Both the position numbers and the translations under genes were made by a program. A stretch of 64,000 bases of DNA from an uncultured bacterium. GTDB lineage: Bacteria > Planctomycetota > UBA8742 > UBA2392. The notes below the pieces were generated by a model. That model was not told the origin of the DNA. It saw only the letters and a list, made by a program, of their open reading frames with translations, and did not search any database. The DNA is taken from NCBI GenBank assembly GCA_938014885.1, contig CALLQI010000024.1, positions 1 through 64,000 on the forward strand, written 5' to 3'. Below, one piece after another: positions 26,659 through 35,561 of this stretch (the first letter of the stretch is position 1; every line of letters begins with the position of its first letter).

Positions 26659-28368
26659 TTATTTTGCAGAGTAGATGATCCTGCCCTCTTTGGGCGAGCT
26701 CACCGCCAGCGCTGGCTTTCCAGGCTTCTGCGAAGTCTTTACCCACCCATTCACCACCATCAACTCAAGGCACTGGATTGTGACATCGAACAGCTGTTGG
26801 TGGGAATCCTTGGGAAATTGCGACATGTAGCGCTTCAGCCCTTCCATCAGTTCTGAGGCCTGAACGGCGGTCTGCAGAACGTCGTGTGCGATCTTGTAGC
26901 CTCCGGCGAGCGGCAGCGTTTCTCCATCACGAACGTAGGCATCGATCTTGTGCACTTTGCCGTCACCCAAAACGGGTAACTGGATCTTGGTGGCGCCTTC
27001 AAGCCGCAGTTTGAAGTGTGTCTTGCCGTGGACGTTGTTGGTGATCGGAGCGTCGCTTTCGTGACCAAGTCGCCATTGGATGCCGCGGATGCCGGACACG
27101 CTCAGCCCGCCAATGGCACTCGTGCCAAAGTCGTCGTCGATGCCCCCATTGCTGAGCCAACGAAAAGCCGCATCCGGTGAAAGCTTCAGTCCCGACTGCT
27201 GCGCAATCGCCGAGCAGTGCTCTTGCAGGTCCGTAAAGCAACCGTTGGCGGAGTACCAGTATTCTGCGAACTTGATGTGCTGGCGGACCCGCTTAAGTTG
27301 GATCGCGTCGTATTGCTGAAGCAGCCAGTTTCGATCATGTTCCTTGCGCTCCAACTCCAGGATGACATAGGCGCAATGTCGTGCGCTGGAATGGGTCAGC
27401 GTCAGACCGGCTGCCAGGATCGGATCGGCAAACCCGAGCGCCTCACCGGTCAAGAACCAGTTCTTGCCATGACCACGCTCAGCAACGTACGACCAGTCGG
27501 TGGTTCTGCGTACTTCGTTGTCTCGCTCGGCACCCTCCAGGAGCTTCGCGATCGAAGCCTCCTGTGCAAGGGAGTCTGCGTAAAGCTTTTCGGGTGTCAG
27601 GCCTGAGGCCTTGAAGTACGTTCCTGGACAAACCACGCCTACGCTAGTCCGGTTGTCATCCAGTGCGATGTACCAGATCCAGCCATAAGGCAAGCTCCGG
27701 ATCTGGACACGAATGGCCTTACTTGTCAGCAAGGACTGGTTCATGCCCGGTTTGCTCCAGTAGTCCCAGAATGCGACATTCTGCAGCAGCGTGGGTGTTT
27801 CGATTTGAACGCCGAGCGCCCGACGGATGACGGCAGCATTACCGCTGGCATCGACGTAGTATCTGGCCTTCAGCTCTGTGCCATCTGAGAGTTGCAAGCA
27901 ACGAATCTCGTCGCCCTCGTGAACTACCGTCTTTACCGCCTTAGGCTGCAGCACTTCGCAGCCCATGGACGCCGCGTGCTTCAACAGTATGTCGTCGTAG
28001 ATGGCACGATCCACTTGCAGCGCGACGCGTTGCCGCCAACCTTCAAAAGGGGCAGGTCGCGGGTCGTCTCGAACTTCCTCGTCCGGGATAAAGCCGAAGA
28101 CCCAAGGATCGCGGGTCTTGCCCCAGGTGTATGTCGCCCCAAGTTTGATCACGAAGTTGGCAGCTTCGACTTTGTCCCACGCGCCCATTTCGTGCAGTAT
28201 CCGGCCGATCGGCGGAAGCTGACTCTCGCCAACGTGCTCACGTGGGAAGTTTTCCCGCTCAATAATCGCGACCGACAGGTTCGGTGCGTACTTCTTCAGA
28301 AGCGCACCGACAGTTGCCCCACCGGGGCCACCCCCAACCACTGCCACATCGTAAGTGCTTGCGGTCAT
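26659..28368 (-). CDS. FAD-dependent halogenase/oxidoreductase-like flavoprotein
   Basis: The 569-aa protein begins with the FAD-binding Rossmann motif VAVVGGGPGGATVG and continues with ERENFPREHVGESQLPP, a pattern of tryptophan-halogenase-like and geranylgeranyl-reductase-like flavoproteins. The segment GWIWYIAL lies where flavin halogenases carry their WxWxIP motif but does not match it fully. TGEALGFADPILAAGLTLT fits the second flavin-contact region. A true halogenase activity is therefore uncertain; a monooxygenase or reductase acting on a carrier-bound or lipid substrate is equally possible. I chose the ATG at 28368 because the GTG upstream coincides with its GGGGAG ribosome site. It is divergent from the oleA-led cluster, about 235 bp away. 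Confidence 0.8.
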   Translation of the reverse strand: MTASTYDVAVVGGGPGGATVGALLKKYAPNLSVAIIERENFPREHVGESQLPPIGRILHEMGAWDKVEAANFVIKLGATYTWGKTRDPWVFGFIPDEEVRDDPRPAPFEGWRQRVALQVDRAIYDDILLKHAASMGCEVLQPKAVKTVVHEGDEIRCLQLSDGTELKARYYVDASGNAAVIRRALGVQIETPTLLQNVAFWDYWSKPGMNQSLLTSKAIRVQIRSLPYGWIWYIALDDNRTSVGVVCPGTYFKASGLTPEKLYADSLAQEASIAKLLEGAERDNEVRRTTDWSYVAERGHGKNWFLTGEALGFADPILAAGLTLTHSSARHCAYVILELERKEHDRNWLLQQYDAIQLKRVRQHIKFAEYWYSANGCFTDLQEHCSAIAQQSGLKLSPDAAFRWLSNGGIDDDFGTSAIGGLSVSGIRGIQWRLGHESDAPITNNVHGKTHFKLRLEGATKIQLPVLGDGKVHKIDAYVRDGETLPLAGGYKIAHDVLQTAVQASELMEGLKRYMSQFPKDSHQQLFDVTIQCLELMVVNGWVKTSQKPGKPALAVSSPKEGRIIYSAK

Positions 28369-28604
28369 TTCACTGCTCCCCACACGTTTGGCGCAGTGTA
28401 ACGCTTGCGAGAACTACGTACACCGCATGTACGTTCAGTCGCCAGCCCCGAGTCCAGCCAAGGTGCCAACCCCACGAATCGGGTAAGAGCCGCGTTTCGT
28501 GTCTTTCACCACGTTCAACCGTTTCAGGATTTCCTGAAAAATCCGAATGAATCGCTTGTGTTCGGCTTCCTTTCCTCGCATCTTTGGCGCCCCTGGAGCT
28601 TCTG

Positions 28605-29642
28605 GTGCGCTATTCCGCTGTCTTCCTTGAGTCCTTGGCCCACGTTCTGCCGGAACGTGTGGTTTCTTCGTTGGAACTTGAAGAACGCCTGGCGCCGGCC
28701 TATGCCCGTTTGGGGTTTCATCCCGGCCGCATTGAGCTTATGACCGGCATTGCCCAGCGGCGGCACTTTGCGCCGGGCACGCGCCCCAGCACCGTTGCGA
28801 TTCAGGCCGCCGAGCGCTGCCTGGCTGCCAGTGCGATCCCGCGCGAGCAGATTGGCCTGCTTGTGTTCAGCAGCGTGTGCCGCGACTTCATGGAGCCGGC
28901 CACAGCCAGCGTGGTGCACGCCGGCCTGAAGCTGCCGGCATCCTGTGCCTGCTTTGACCTCAGCAACGCCTGCCTGGGCTTCGCCAACGCGATGCTTGTG
29001 GCCGCCAATGCGCTGCAACTTGGGCAGATCAACGCGGCGCTGGTCGTCGCCGGTGAAGACGGCGGCCCGCTCGTTGAGGCCACAATCAAGCGCCTGAACG
29101 AAGACACCGGCATTGATCGGCGCAACAGCAAGCTCAGCTTCGCCAGCCTCACCATCGGCAGCGGTGCGGCCGCGTTGATCTTGACGCGCGAAGGTGAGCA
29201 CCGGCTGCTCGGCGGTGTGATGCTGACTGACAGCAGCGCGAATCACCTTTGCCAGGGCGGCATGCAGCAGGGCGTTCCCGGGGCCGACCTTGGGCCGCTG
29301 ATGCAGACCGACAGCGAGGCGCTGATGCACGCGGGCGTAGCGCTGGCGCAGCGTGTATGGGCCGACACCCGCACTGAGCTGGGCTGGACCAACGATTCTG
29401 TGCAGCGCGTGTTCACGCACCAGGTGGGCGTGATGCACCGCAAGCTGCTGTTCGAGAAGCTTGAGCTGGACCAGGCCAAAGACTTCCCGACGGTCGAAAC
29501 GCTGGGGAACATCGGCAGCGTCAGCCTTCCGATCAGCCTCAGCCTGGGGCTTGAGCAAGGCCGCGTAAACAAGGGCGACAACCTCGCGCTGCTGGGCATA
29601 GGCAGCGGGCTGGTGTGCCTGAACCTGGGGGTGTCATGGTAA
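28605..29642 (+). CDS. oleA: OleA, thiolase-fold acyl-CoA condensing enzyme
   Basis: OleA performs the non-decarboxylative head-to-head condensation of two fatty acyl-CoAs to a beta-keto acid, the first step of long-chain olefin synthesis. The 345-aa protein has the thiolase-fold active site: Cys123 (SNACLGFANAM), His272 (THQVGVMHRK) and Asn302 (LGNIGSVSLPI), plus the glycine-rich end LGIGSGL. I chose the GTG at 28605 because it aligns with the start of characterised OleA proteins and has GGAG six bases upstream; a TTG at 28584 is the alternative. The gene overlaps oleB by 7 bases. Confidence 0.93.
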   Translation: MRYSAVFLESLAHVLPERVVSSLELEERLAPAYARLGFHPGRIELMTGIAQRRHFAPGTRPSTVAIQAAERCLAASAIPREQIGLLVFSSVCRDFMEPATASVVHAGLKLPASCACFDLSNACLGFANAMLVAANALQLGQINAALVVAGEDGGPLVEATIKRLNEDTGIDRRNSKLSFASLTIGSGAAALILTREGEHRLLGGVMLTDSSANHLCQGGMQQGVPGADLGPLMQTDSEALMHAGVALAQRVWADTRTELGWTNDSVQRVFTHQVGVMHRKLLFEKLELDQAKDFPTVETLGNIGSVSLPISLSLGLEQGRVNKGDNLALLGIGSGLVCLNLGVSW

Positions 29643-30622
29643 ACGACACTCTGGCCGCGCGGCCGTTCACGGGCATCTGGGAGCGCGAATACCCGTTTGC
29701 GGATCATTACCTCGATTTGGGCGAGGCTCGGCTGCATTACGTGGATGAGGGTGGGGAGACTGCGGCAGCAGCGGCTGCGGGCGGGTCGCCCGCACCACAT
29801 TCCGCCCCAGCACTCTTGTTCCTGCATGGCAACCCGACTTGGTCTTTCTACTGGCGGCATCTGATTCAGCATTTCCGGGGCTCGCATCGCTGCGTGGCCG
29901 TGGACCACATGGGTTGCGGGCTCTCCGACAAGCCGCAGCATTACCCGTACACGCTGGCGCAGCACATCGCGAACGCGCGTTCGCTGGTGCACTCGCTTGA
30001 CCTGCGCGACGTTGTGCTGGTCGTTCACGACTGGGGCGGCGCTATTGGCATGGGCCTCGCGGCCCAGATTGCCGATCGCGTGCGCGGGTTTGTGGTGTGC
30101 AACACGGCCGCATTCCGCAGCAACCGCATGCCGGCCAGCATCGGCCTGTGCCGGATACCGGGCTTCGGCGCGCTGGCGATTCGCGGCTTCAACGCGTTTG
30201 TGCGCGGGGCGCTTGCCACCTGCGCCAAGAAACCGCTGACGGCCGAGGCCAAGGCCGGATACCTCGCACCCTACGGCAACTGGGAGGACCGCATCGCCAA
30301 CCTGCGCTTCGTGCAGGACATCCCCATGGATGCCGGCCACGAGAGTTACGACACGCTGGTGCAAGTTGAGGCCGGACTCGCCCAGTTCAAGCAGCACCCG
30401 ATGTTGCTGTGCTGGGGCAAACACGACTACGTATTCACCGACGAGTTCCTGGCCGACTGGCAGCGCCGCTTCCCGCAAGCGCGCACGGAGTACTACGAGC
30501 AAGCGGGCCACTTCGTAGTCGAAGACGCCCGCACCGAAATCATCGCCGCCATGGAGGGCTTCCTGGGTCAACTGCCTGATCTCACGCAGAGACGCGGAGA
30601 CGCAGAGAGGGCCTCCGGATGA
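29636..30622 (+). CDS. oleB: OleB, alpha/beta hydrolase (beta-lactone decarboxylase)
   Basis: OleB, of the haloalkane-dehalogenase family, converts the beta-lactone made by OleC to the cis-olefin plus CO2. The 328-aa protein has the oxyanion-hole motif HGNPTWSFYW (His64), the nucleophile Asp132 (VHDWGG) and the catalytic His292 (AGHFVVED). Two oddities come from repeats. A stretch near residues 37-53 (ETAAAAAAGGSPAPHSA) interrupts the segment before HGNPTW and contains a 25-base dispersed repeat. The last residues (LTQRRGDAERASG) are translated from a CACGCAGAGACGCGGAGACG repeat that belongs to the element behind it. Both keep the frame. Confidence 0.92.
   Translation: MVNDTLAARPFTGIWEREYPFADHYLDLGEARLHYVDEGGETAAAAAAGGSPAPHSAPALLFLHGNPTWSFYWRHLIQHFRGSHRCVAVDHMGCGLSDKPQHYPYTLAQHIANARSLVHSLDLRDVVLVVHDWGGAIGMGLAAQIADRVRGFVVCNTAAFRSNRMPASIGLCRIPGFGALAIRGFNAFVRGALATCAKKPLTAEAKAGYLAPYGNWEDRIANLRFVQDIPMDAGHESYDTLVQVEAGLAQFKQHPMLLCWGKHDYVFTDEFLADWQRRFPQARTEYYEQAGHFVVEDARTEIIAAMEGFLGQLPDLTQRRGDAERASG
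29774..29798 (+). repeat. Dispersed 25-base palindromic repeat inside oleB
   Basis: The sequence centred on GCGGGCGGGTCGCCCGC is an exact inverse copy of 1571-1595, about 28 kb away. It is translated in frame within oleB. A shorter similar piece, GGCGCCCGCACCAC, occurs in fabI near 42087. Confidence 0.75.
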
Positions 30623-31012
30623 AGCTGAACGAACTGTCCGGGACCGTGGTGGATGCTGCCGTGAAAGTTCATTCGCGGCTTGGACCCGGTCTGCTTGAGA
30701 GTGTTTACGTCGCGGCCCTGGTTGTTGAGTTGACGGCCCGCGGCCTCAAGATTGCCCGGGAAGTTGAGATTCCCGTGGTTTACGAGGGAGTTGACCTGGG
30801 GTTGGGTTTTCGTGCTGACCTGATCGTCGAGGGCAAGCTGATTGTCGAAGTGAAGGCGGTAGAGCAGCACGCCAAAGTTCATGTCAGGCAACTTCACACC
30901 TACCTGAAGTTGTCGGGCTTGAAGTTGGGGCTGCACTCATGAAGGACGGGATCGTGCGAGTTGTGAACGAGCTGCCGGAATAGTTCTCAGCGTCTCTGCG
31001 TCTCTGCGCGAG
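30581..31012 (+). mobile_element. Putative GxxExxY element with inverted repeats, between oleB and oleC
   Basis: The 432-bp segment is bounded by inverted repeats of 29 bases, 30581-30609 and 30984-31012, which match at 25 positions when one is reverse-complemented (core CGCAGAGACGC and GAGACGC). Between them is a single GxxExxY gene. The left repeat supplies the tail codons of oleB and the right repeat ends 8 bases before the oleC start. The same repeat sequence is the commonest module of the intergenic arrays in the window. The picture fits a small element, but no target duplication is evident and mobility is an inference. Confidence 0.55.
30619..30942 (+). CDS. GxxExxY family protein (PD-(D/E)XK nuclease-like), C-terminus frameshifted
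   Basis: The 107-aa product has the family signature GLLESVY (residues 24-30) and a nuclease-like core with Asp67, Glu77 and Lys79 (ADLIVEGKLIVEVK). The function of the family is unproven; the fold suggests a restriction-like nuclease. The start ATG overlaps the oleB stop (ATGA). The usual C-terminal end, LMKDGIVRVVNEL, is present in another frame at 30936-30983, so about 19 bases seem to have been lost near 30934 and the encoded protein stops early. The presumed catalytic residues are intact. Confidence 0.8.
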   Translation: MKLNELSGTVVDAAVKVHSRLGPGLLESVYVAALVVELTARGLKIAREVEIPVVYEGVDLGLGFRADLIVEGKLIVEVKAVEQHAKVHVRQLHTYLKLSGLKLGLHS

Positions 31013-31020
31013 CTAAACAA

Positions 31021-32697
31021 GTGACAGTGAGTGAAGCACATCTGCGTCCTGCCAGTGTTCATGCCGAGGCTCCTCGTGCGAATGTGGCTGCTTTCATGGA
31101 TGAGCAGCGGCGTTTGCGGCCGGATGCTGTCGCCGTTATTGAGCAATGGAGCGGCCGCACGGCCACGTTTGCCGAGGTCGGCCAGCGGATTGAGAACATT
31201 GCGTTTGGGCTGACGCAGGCGGGCATCTCGCGCGGCATGCGCACGATTCTGGCGGTGAAGCCGGGCATTGAGTTTGTGGAGCTGGTGTTTGCACTGTTCC
31301 GTGTCGGGGCCGTGCCGGTGGTTGTGGACCCGGGCATGGGCAAGGATTCGCTGCTCAAGTGCATCGCCGAATCGAAGGCCGAGGCGCTGGTGGGCATCCC
31401 GCTGGCGCACGCGCTGAGCTTGCGCTTCCGCACAGCGTTCCGCACCGTGAAGCACCGCGTGACCGTGGGCCGCCGCTGGTTCTGGGGCGGCACGACCTAC
31501 GCAGAACTTGCGGCGCGCGAAGTGAGTGGCTCGAAAGCCGCGCCGACATTGGCAAGCGACACCGCGGCGATCCTGTTCACCAGCGGCGCGACCGGCGCGC
31601 CCAAAGGCGTCGTGTACCACCACGGCATCTTTGTGGCGCAGACCGAAATGATCCGCGACACCTACGGGATCAAGCCGGGCGAGGTGGACGTGGCGTGTTT
31701 TGCGCTGTTCGCGCTGTTCAGCGTGGCGATGGGCGTCACGATCGTGCTGCCCGAGATCGACTTCAGCAAGCCCGGCAAGGCTGATCCGGCCAAAGTGGTG
31801 GCCGCTATCCGCGACAACAAAGCGACCATGGCGTTTGCGTCGCCGGCAATCTGGCGCAAGGTCGGCCCGTACCTTGAGCAGCGCAACGAAACCCTGCCCA
31901 GCCTGCGCCGCGTGTTGATCGCCGGGGCTGCGGTGCCCTACGCGACGCTGGCGCAGCTGAAGCCGCGCATCGCATCTGACGGCGACATCCACACGCCTTA
32001 CGGTGCCACCGAGAGCCTGCCGCTTAGCACGATTGCGGCCTCACAGGTGCTGGCCGAGACGCGCTTTGAAACGCAGGCGGGCAAGGGCGTGTGCGTGGGC
32101 AAGCCGGTCGCGGGCGTGGCCGTGAAGGTGATCCGCATCGTGGACGGGCCCATTGCCGACATCGCTGAGGCCGAAGAATTGCCGGCGGGGGAAGTGGGAG
32201 AAGTGATCGTCCGCAGCGCGCCCACCACGCGCGAATACTTCCATCGCCCCGACGCCACGGCGCGCGCCAAAATCAGCGACGGGGCCAGCCTGTGGCACCG
32301 CATGGGCGACACCGGCTGGCTCGATGCGCAGGGTCGGCTGTGGTACTGCGGCCGCGTGGCGCACACCGTGTGGGCCGAAGCGGGCGCGATGTACCCCGAG
32401 CAGGCCGAAGGCGTGTTCTGCAACCACAACGCCGTAGCGCGCTGCGCGCTGGTTGGCTTGGGCGAGCGCGGCCGCCAGCAGCCGGTGATCGTGGCCGAGC
32501 TGCACGGCGGGCTGCCCCCGGGCAAAGACCTGTCGGAGCGCATTGAGTCGGAGCTGCTGCAGATGGCGCAGGCCCATGACTTGACGCGTCAAGTGAAGCA
32601 CGTCCTGTTCCACGAATCGCTGCCCGTGGATCCACGCCACAACGCCAAGATCGACCGCGACGCCCTGCGCGCCTGGGCGGCCAGGAGGCTGGCATGA
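31021..32697 (+). CDS. oleC: OleC, beta-lactone synthetase (AMP-dependent ligase family)
   Basis: OleC uses ATP to turn the beta-hydroxy acid made by OleA and OleD into a beta-lactone. The 558-aa protein has the adenylation-family P-loop TSGATGAPKGVVYHH, the YGATESLP motif and the late GDTGWLDAQGRLWYCGR segment. GTG at 31021 is the likely start, with a second GTG two codons on. The right inverted repeat of the GxxExxY element ends 8 bases upstream, so the original ribosome site may have been replaced; I see no strong Shine-Dalgarno. The stop overlaps the oleD start in an ATGA. Confidence 0.92.
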   Translation: MTVSEAHLRPASVHAEAPRANVAAFMDEQRRLRPDAVAVIEQWSGRTATFAEVGQRIENIAFGLTQAGISRGMRTILAVKPGIEFVELVFALFRVGAVPVVVDPGMGKDSLLKCIAESKAEALVGIPLAHALSLRFRTAFRTVKHRVTVGRRWFWGGTTYAELAAREVSGSKAAPTLASDTAAILFTSGATGAPKGVVYHHGIFVAQTEMIRDTYGIKPGEVDVACFALFALFSVAMGVTIVLPEIDFSKPGKADPAKVVAAIRDNKATMAFASPAIWRKVGPYLEQRNETLPSLRRVLIAGAAVPYATLAQLKPRIASDGDIHTPYGATESLPLSTIAASQVLAETRFETQAGKGVCVGKPVAGVAVKVIRIVDGPIADIAEAEELPAGEVGEVIVRSAPTTREYFHRPDATARAKISDGASLWHRMGDTGWLDAQGRLWYCGRVAHTVWAEAGAMYPEQAEGVFCNHNAVARCALVGLGERGRQQPVIVAELHGGLPPGKDLSERIESELLQMAQAHDLTRQVKHVLFHESLPVDPRHNAKIDRDALRAWAARRLA

Positions 32698-33710
32698 AGA
32701 TTCTAGTGACAGGCGGCGCGGGCTTCCTCGGGGCACGGATCGTGCAGCTTCTGCTCGAGCGCGGCCACGACGTAACCGTATGCAGCCGCAGCGCCGCCGA
32801 GCACGAAACGCCACACGCCGCACTTCGCACGCTCAACGCCGATATCCGCGATGCGGCCGCAATCGCCGCCGCCATTGCGGGCCACGAAGTCGTGTTCCAC
32901 GTCGCCGCCAAGGCAGGCGTCTGGGGCCCGCGCGACGAGTACGAAGGCATCAACCTGGCCGGCACACGCAACGTGATCGCGGCCTGCCATCAGCACGGCA
33001 TACGCACGCTGGTCTACACCAGCACACCCAGCGTCGTGTTCACGCGAGGCGGCATCGAAGGCGGCGACGAATCGCTGCCTTACCCGGCCACGTTTCTCAC
33101 CGATTACGCGCGCACCAAGGCGCTGGCCGAGCGCGAGGTGCTGGCCGCCAACGGTGTCAGCGGCCTGCGCACGGTGGCCCTGCGGCCGCACCTGATCTGG
33201 GGCAAGGGCGACCCGCACCTGCTGCCGCGCGTGCTGGACCGCGCGCGCAAGGGCAAGCTGAAGCAGGTCGGGGACGGCACGAATCGCGTGGACATCACCC
33301 ACGTGAACGACGCCGCTGCAGCGCACCTGAATGCACTGGACCGCATCGAGCAAGCGGCAGGCAAGGCTTACTTCATCCACAGCGAAACAGTCGCGCTGTG
33401 GCCGTGGCTGAACGAAGTGCTCAAGCGCGCCGGCATCGCGCCGCTGAAGGCCAGTGTCAGCGCGGGCACAGCCTACAAGGCCGGCGCGGTTCTCGAGTTC
33501 CTGTGGCGGCTTTTCGGCGTGCGCACCGAGCCGCCGATGACCCGCTTCGTGGCCGAAAACCTGGCCACGTCACATTGGTTCAAGCTGGATGCCGCGCGCC
33601 GCGACCTCGGCTACGAGCCGCATTGGACGGGCAGCACGGCTCTGGATGAGTTCTTTGAAATCGGAGCACCGCGCAAGACACACGCGCGGCCACAGGCAGC
33701 AACGGTCTGA
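32694..33710 (+). CDS. oleD: OleD, NADPH-dependent 2-alkyl-3-ketoalkanoic acid reductase
   Basis: OleD reduces the beta-keto acid made by OleA. The 338-aa extended SDR protein starts with the nucleotide-binding motif TGGAGFLGARIV. The active-site region includes STPSVVF and the YxxxK pair in DYARTKALAE. C-terminal EPHWTGSTALDEFFE fits the family end. Its start overlaps oleC by four bases, indicating tight coupling. Confidence 0.92.
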   Translation: MKILVTGGAGFLGARIVQLLLERGHDVTVCSRSAAEHETPHAALRTLNADIRDAAAIAAAIAGHEVVFHVAAKAGVWGPRDEYEGINLAGTRNVIAACHQHGIRTLVYTSTPSVVFTRGGIEGGDESLPYPATFLTDYARTKALAEREVLAANGVSGLRTVALRPHLIWGKGDPHLLPRVLDRARKGKLKQVGDGTNRVDITHVNDAAAAHLNALDRIEQAAGKAYFIHSETVALWPWLNEVLKRAGIAPLKASVSAGTAYKAGAVLEFLWRLFGVRTEPPMTRFVAENLATSHWFKLDAARRDLGYEPHWTGSTALDEFFEIGAPRKTHARPQAATV

Positions 33711-33724
33711 AACGGAGCAATGCC

Positions 33725-34330
33725 ATGGATGATGTCCTGCGGGAACACCTGTTGACGTTCGAGACGTTCTTCAACGCCATCGGCTTCAAAGGCCGGCTGG
33801 GGCGGGTGTGGGGGCTGCTTGCGCTTTCGGGCAAGTCGCTCAGCGCCGCCGAAATCTCGCGCGAGCTTGACATGAGCGCGGGCAGCGTCAGCGAGTGCCT
33901 CAACGAACTCAAAGAGTGGGGTGCCGTCACCAGCGAATTCAGCAGCGAACACCGTTGCCAGATGCACAGCGCCGTCAGCGACACCATGACCATCGTGACG
34001 ACGGTACTGCGCCGCCGCGAAGCACTGGCCGTCCAGAACTTCAAAGACAACGCGCGCTCGGCCCTGCTGTACGCCAAAGACCGCTACGGCGAGGCCGACC
34101 CGCGAGTACGCACACTGCAAAGCATCGTCACCACCAGCGAAATTGCCGAAAGCACAATCCAGTTCTTTGTGGCCGCCAGCTCCGCTGTGCCCAACGACCA
34201 CGAATCGCGCCTTGCCCGCGTAATCCGCCGCATGACGGCCATCGGCATGAAGGTCCCCGGCGAACTCAGCAAGATCCGCAACGCCCGCATGAGCCGCAAG
34301 AACGGGGTGAAGGAGGACGCCCATGTCTAA
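33725..34330 (+). CDS. GbsR/MarR-type transcriptional regulator
   Basis: The 201-aa protein carries a winged helix-turn-helix in its N-terminal half (about residues 35-90; SLSAAEISRELDMSAGSVSE, then CLNELKEWGAV). This arrangement matches the GbsR/MarR family, in which a helical C-terminal half mediates dimerisation. It lies 14 bp after oleD and overlaps the downstream ketoacyl synthase by 8 bases, so it is embedded in the lipid operon and is a good candidate for its local regulator. No effector can be named. Confidence 0.85.
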   Translation: MDDVLREHLLTFETFFNAIGFKGRLGRVWGLLALSGKSLSAAEISRELDMSAGSVSECLNELKEWGAVTSEFSSEHRCQMHSAVSDTMTIVTTVLRRREALAVQNFKDNARSALLYAKDRYGEADPRVRTLQSIVTTSEIAESTIQFFVAASSAVPNDHESRLARVIRRMTAIGMKVPGELSKIRNARMSRKNGVKEDAHV

Positions 34331-35561
34331 GCTATCGCGCATTGTGATCACGGGGGTCGGCCTCACGGCGCCCAACGGCAACAACCTGGCCGAGTACCGC
34401 AACGCGCTGCTGACCGGCAAGTCGGGCGTGCAGCCCTATGAGATCCGCTACTTCGGCAAGACGCTGGCGGGCGTGTGCAACTTCGACGCCACGCGCTACC
34501 AGAAGCGAAAGGATATCCGCCGCGGCACCCGCGCGGGCAGCATCACGGTGTATTGCTCGCATGAGGCGCTGAAGGATTCGGGCATTGACTGGGCCGGTGT
34601 TGACCGGTCAAGAGTCGGCGTCTACATCGGCACCACCGAGCACGGCAACGTCGAAACCGAAAGCGAGATCTACGAGGTCAGCAAGCAGAACTACAACCTC
34701 GACTTCTGGACGCACCACCACAACCCGCGCACCGTCGCCAACAACCCGGCCGGCGAAGTTACGCTCAGCCTCGGGATCACGGGCCCGGCGTACTGCATCG
34801 GCGCTGCCTGTGCGGCCGGCAACCTGGGCCTGATTCACGCCGCGCAGATGCTGCAACTGCATGAAGTGGACCTCGCGTTCGGCGGCGGGGTCAGCGAAAG
34901 CATCCATACGTTCGGCATTTTCGCGGGCTTCAAGCAACAGGGTGCACTGGCGCATCATGAGGACCCGACCAAGGCGTCTCGCCCGTTTGACAAGGCCCGC
35001 AACGGCATCGTGGTGGCTGAGGGCGGCTGCCTGTACACGATTGAGCGGCTGGAAGACGCGCTCAAGCGCGGGGCGAAGATTTACGCCGAAATCGCGGGCT
35101 GGGCCGTGAACAGTGACGCGACCGACTACGTGCTGCCCAACAGCGAGCGCCAGCGCGAATGCATCCGCAAGGCATTGAAACACGCGCGGCTCGAGCCCGG
35201 TCAGATCGACATCGTGAACACGCACGCCACCAGCACGCCCAGCGGCGACGAAATGGAGGCCCAGGCCGTACAGGCTGTGTTCGGCGACTTTGAGGGCGTG
35301 CACGTGAACAACACCAAAAGCTTCATCGGCCACGCGATGGGGGCTGCCGGCGCGCTGGAACTGGCCGGGAACCTGCCCAGCTTCGACGACGGCATCGTGC
35401 ACCCGACGATCAACATCGATGAGCTGGACCCGCAGTGCACGGTGCGCGGGCTGGTGATGAATGAACCAAAGCAGACCAGCGGGGTGAGCACGATCCTGAA
35501 CATGAGCTTCGGCATGCTCGGGATCAACTCAGCCCTGATCGTGAAGAAGTACGAGGGATAG
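34323..35561 (+). CDS. Beta-ketoacyl-ACP synthase (FabF-like)
   Basis: Elongating condensing enzyme of type II fatty acid or polyketide synthesis. The 412-aa protein has the Cys-His-His triad: Cys163 (GAACAAGNLG), His301 (NTHATSTPSG) and His337 (IGHAMGAAG), and the C-terminal NMSFGMLGINSAL. The segment TRYQKRKDIRRGTRAG is a variant of the usual FabF start region. Given its setting (ACP, dehydratase, enoyl reductase, desaturases) it probably serves a dedicated acyl pathway and not bulk fatty acid synthesis. That is inference. Confidence 0.9.
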   Translation: MSKLSRIVITGVGLTAPNGNNLAEYRNALLTGKSGVQPYEIRYFGKTLAGVCNFDATRYQKRKDIRRGTRAGSITVYCSHEALKDSGIDWAGVDRSRVGVYIGTTEHGNVETESEIYEVSKQNYNLDFWTHHHNPRTVANNPAGEVTLSLGITGPAYCIGAACAAGNLGLIHAAQMLQLHEVDLAFGGGVSESIHTFGIFAGFKQQGALAHHEDPTKASRPFDKARNGIVVAEGGCLYTIERLEDALKRGAKIYAEIAGWAVNSDATDYVLPNSERQRECIRKALKHARLEPGQIDIVNTHATSTPSGDEMEAQAVQAVFGDFEGVHVNNTKSFIGHAMGAAGALELAGNLPSFDDGIVHPTINIDELDPQCTVRGLVMNEPKQTSGVSTILNMSFGMLGINSALIVKKYEG

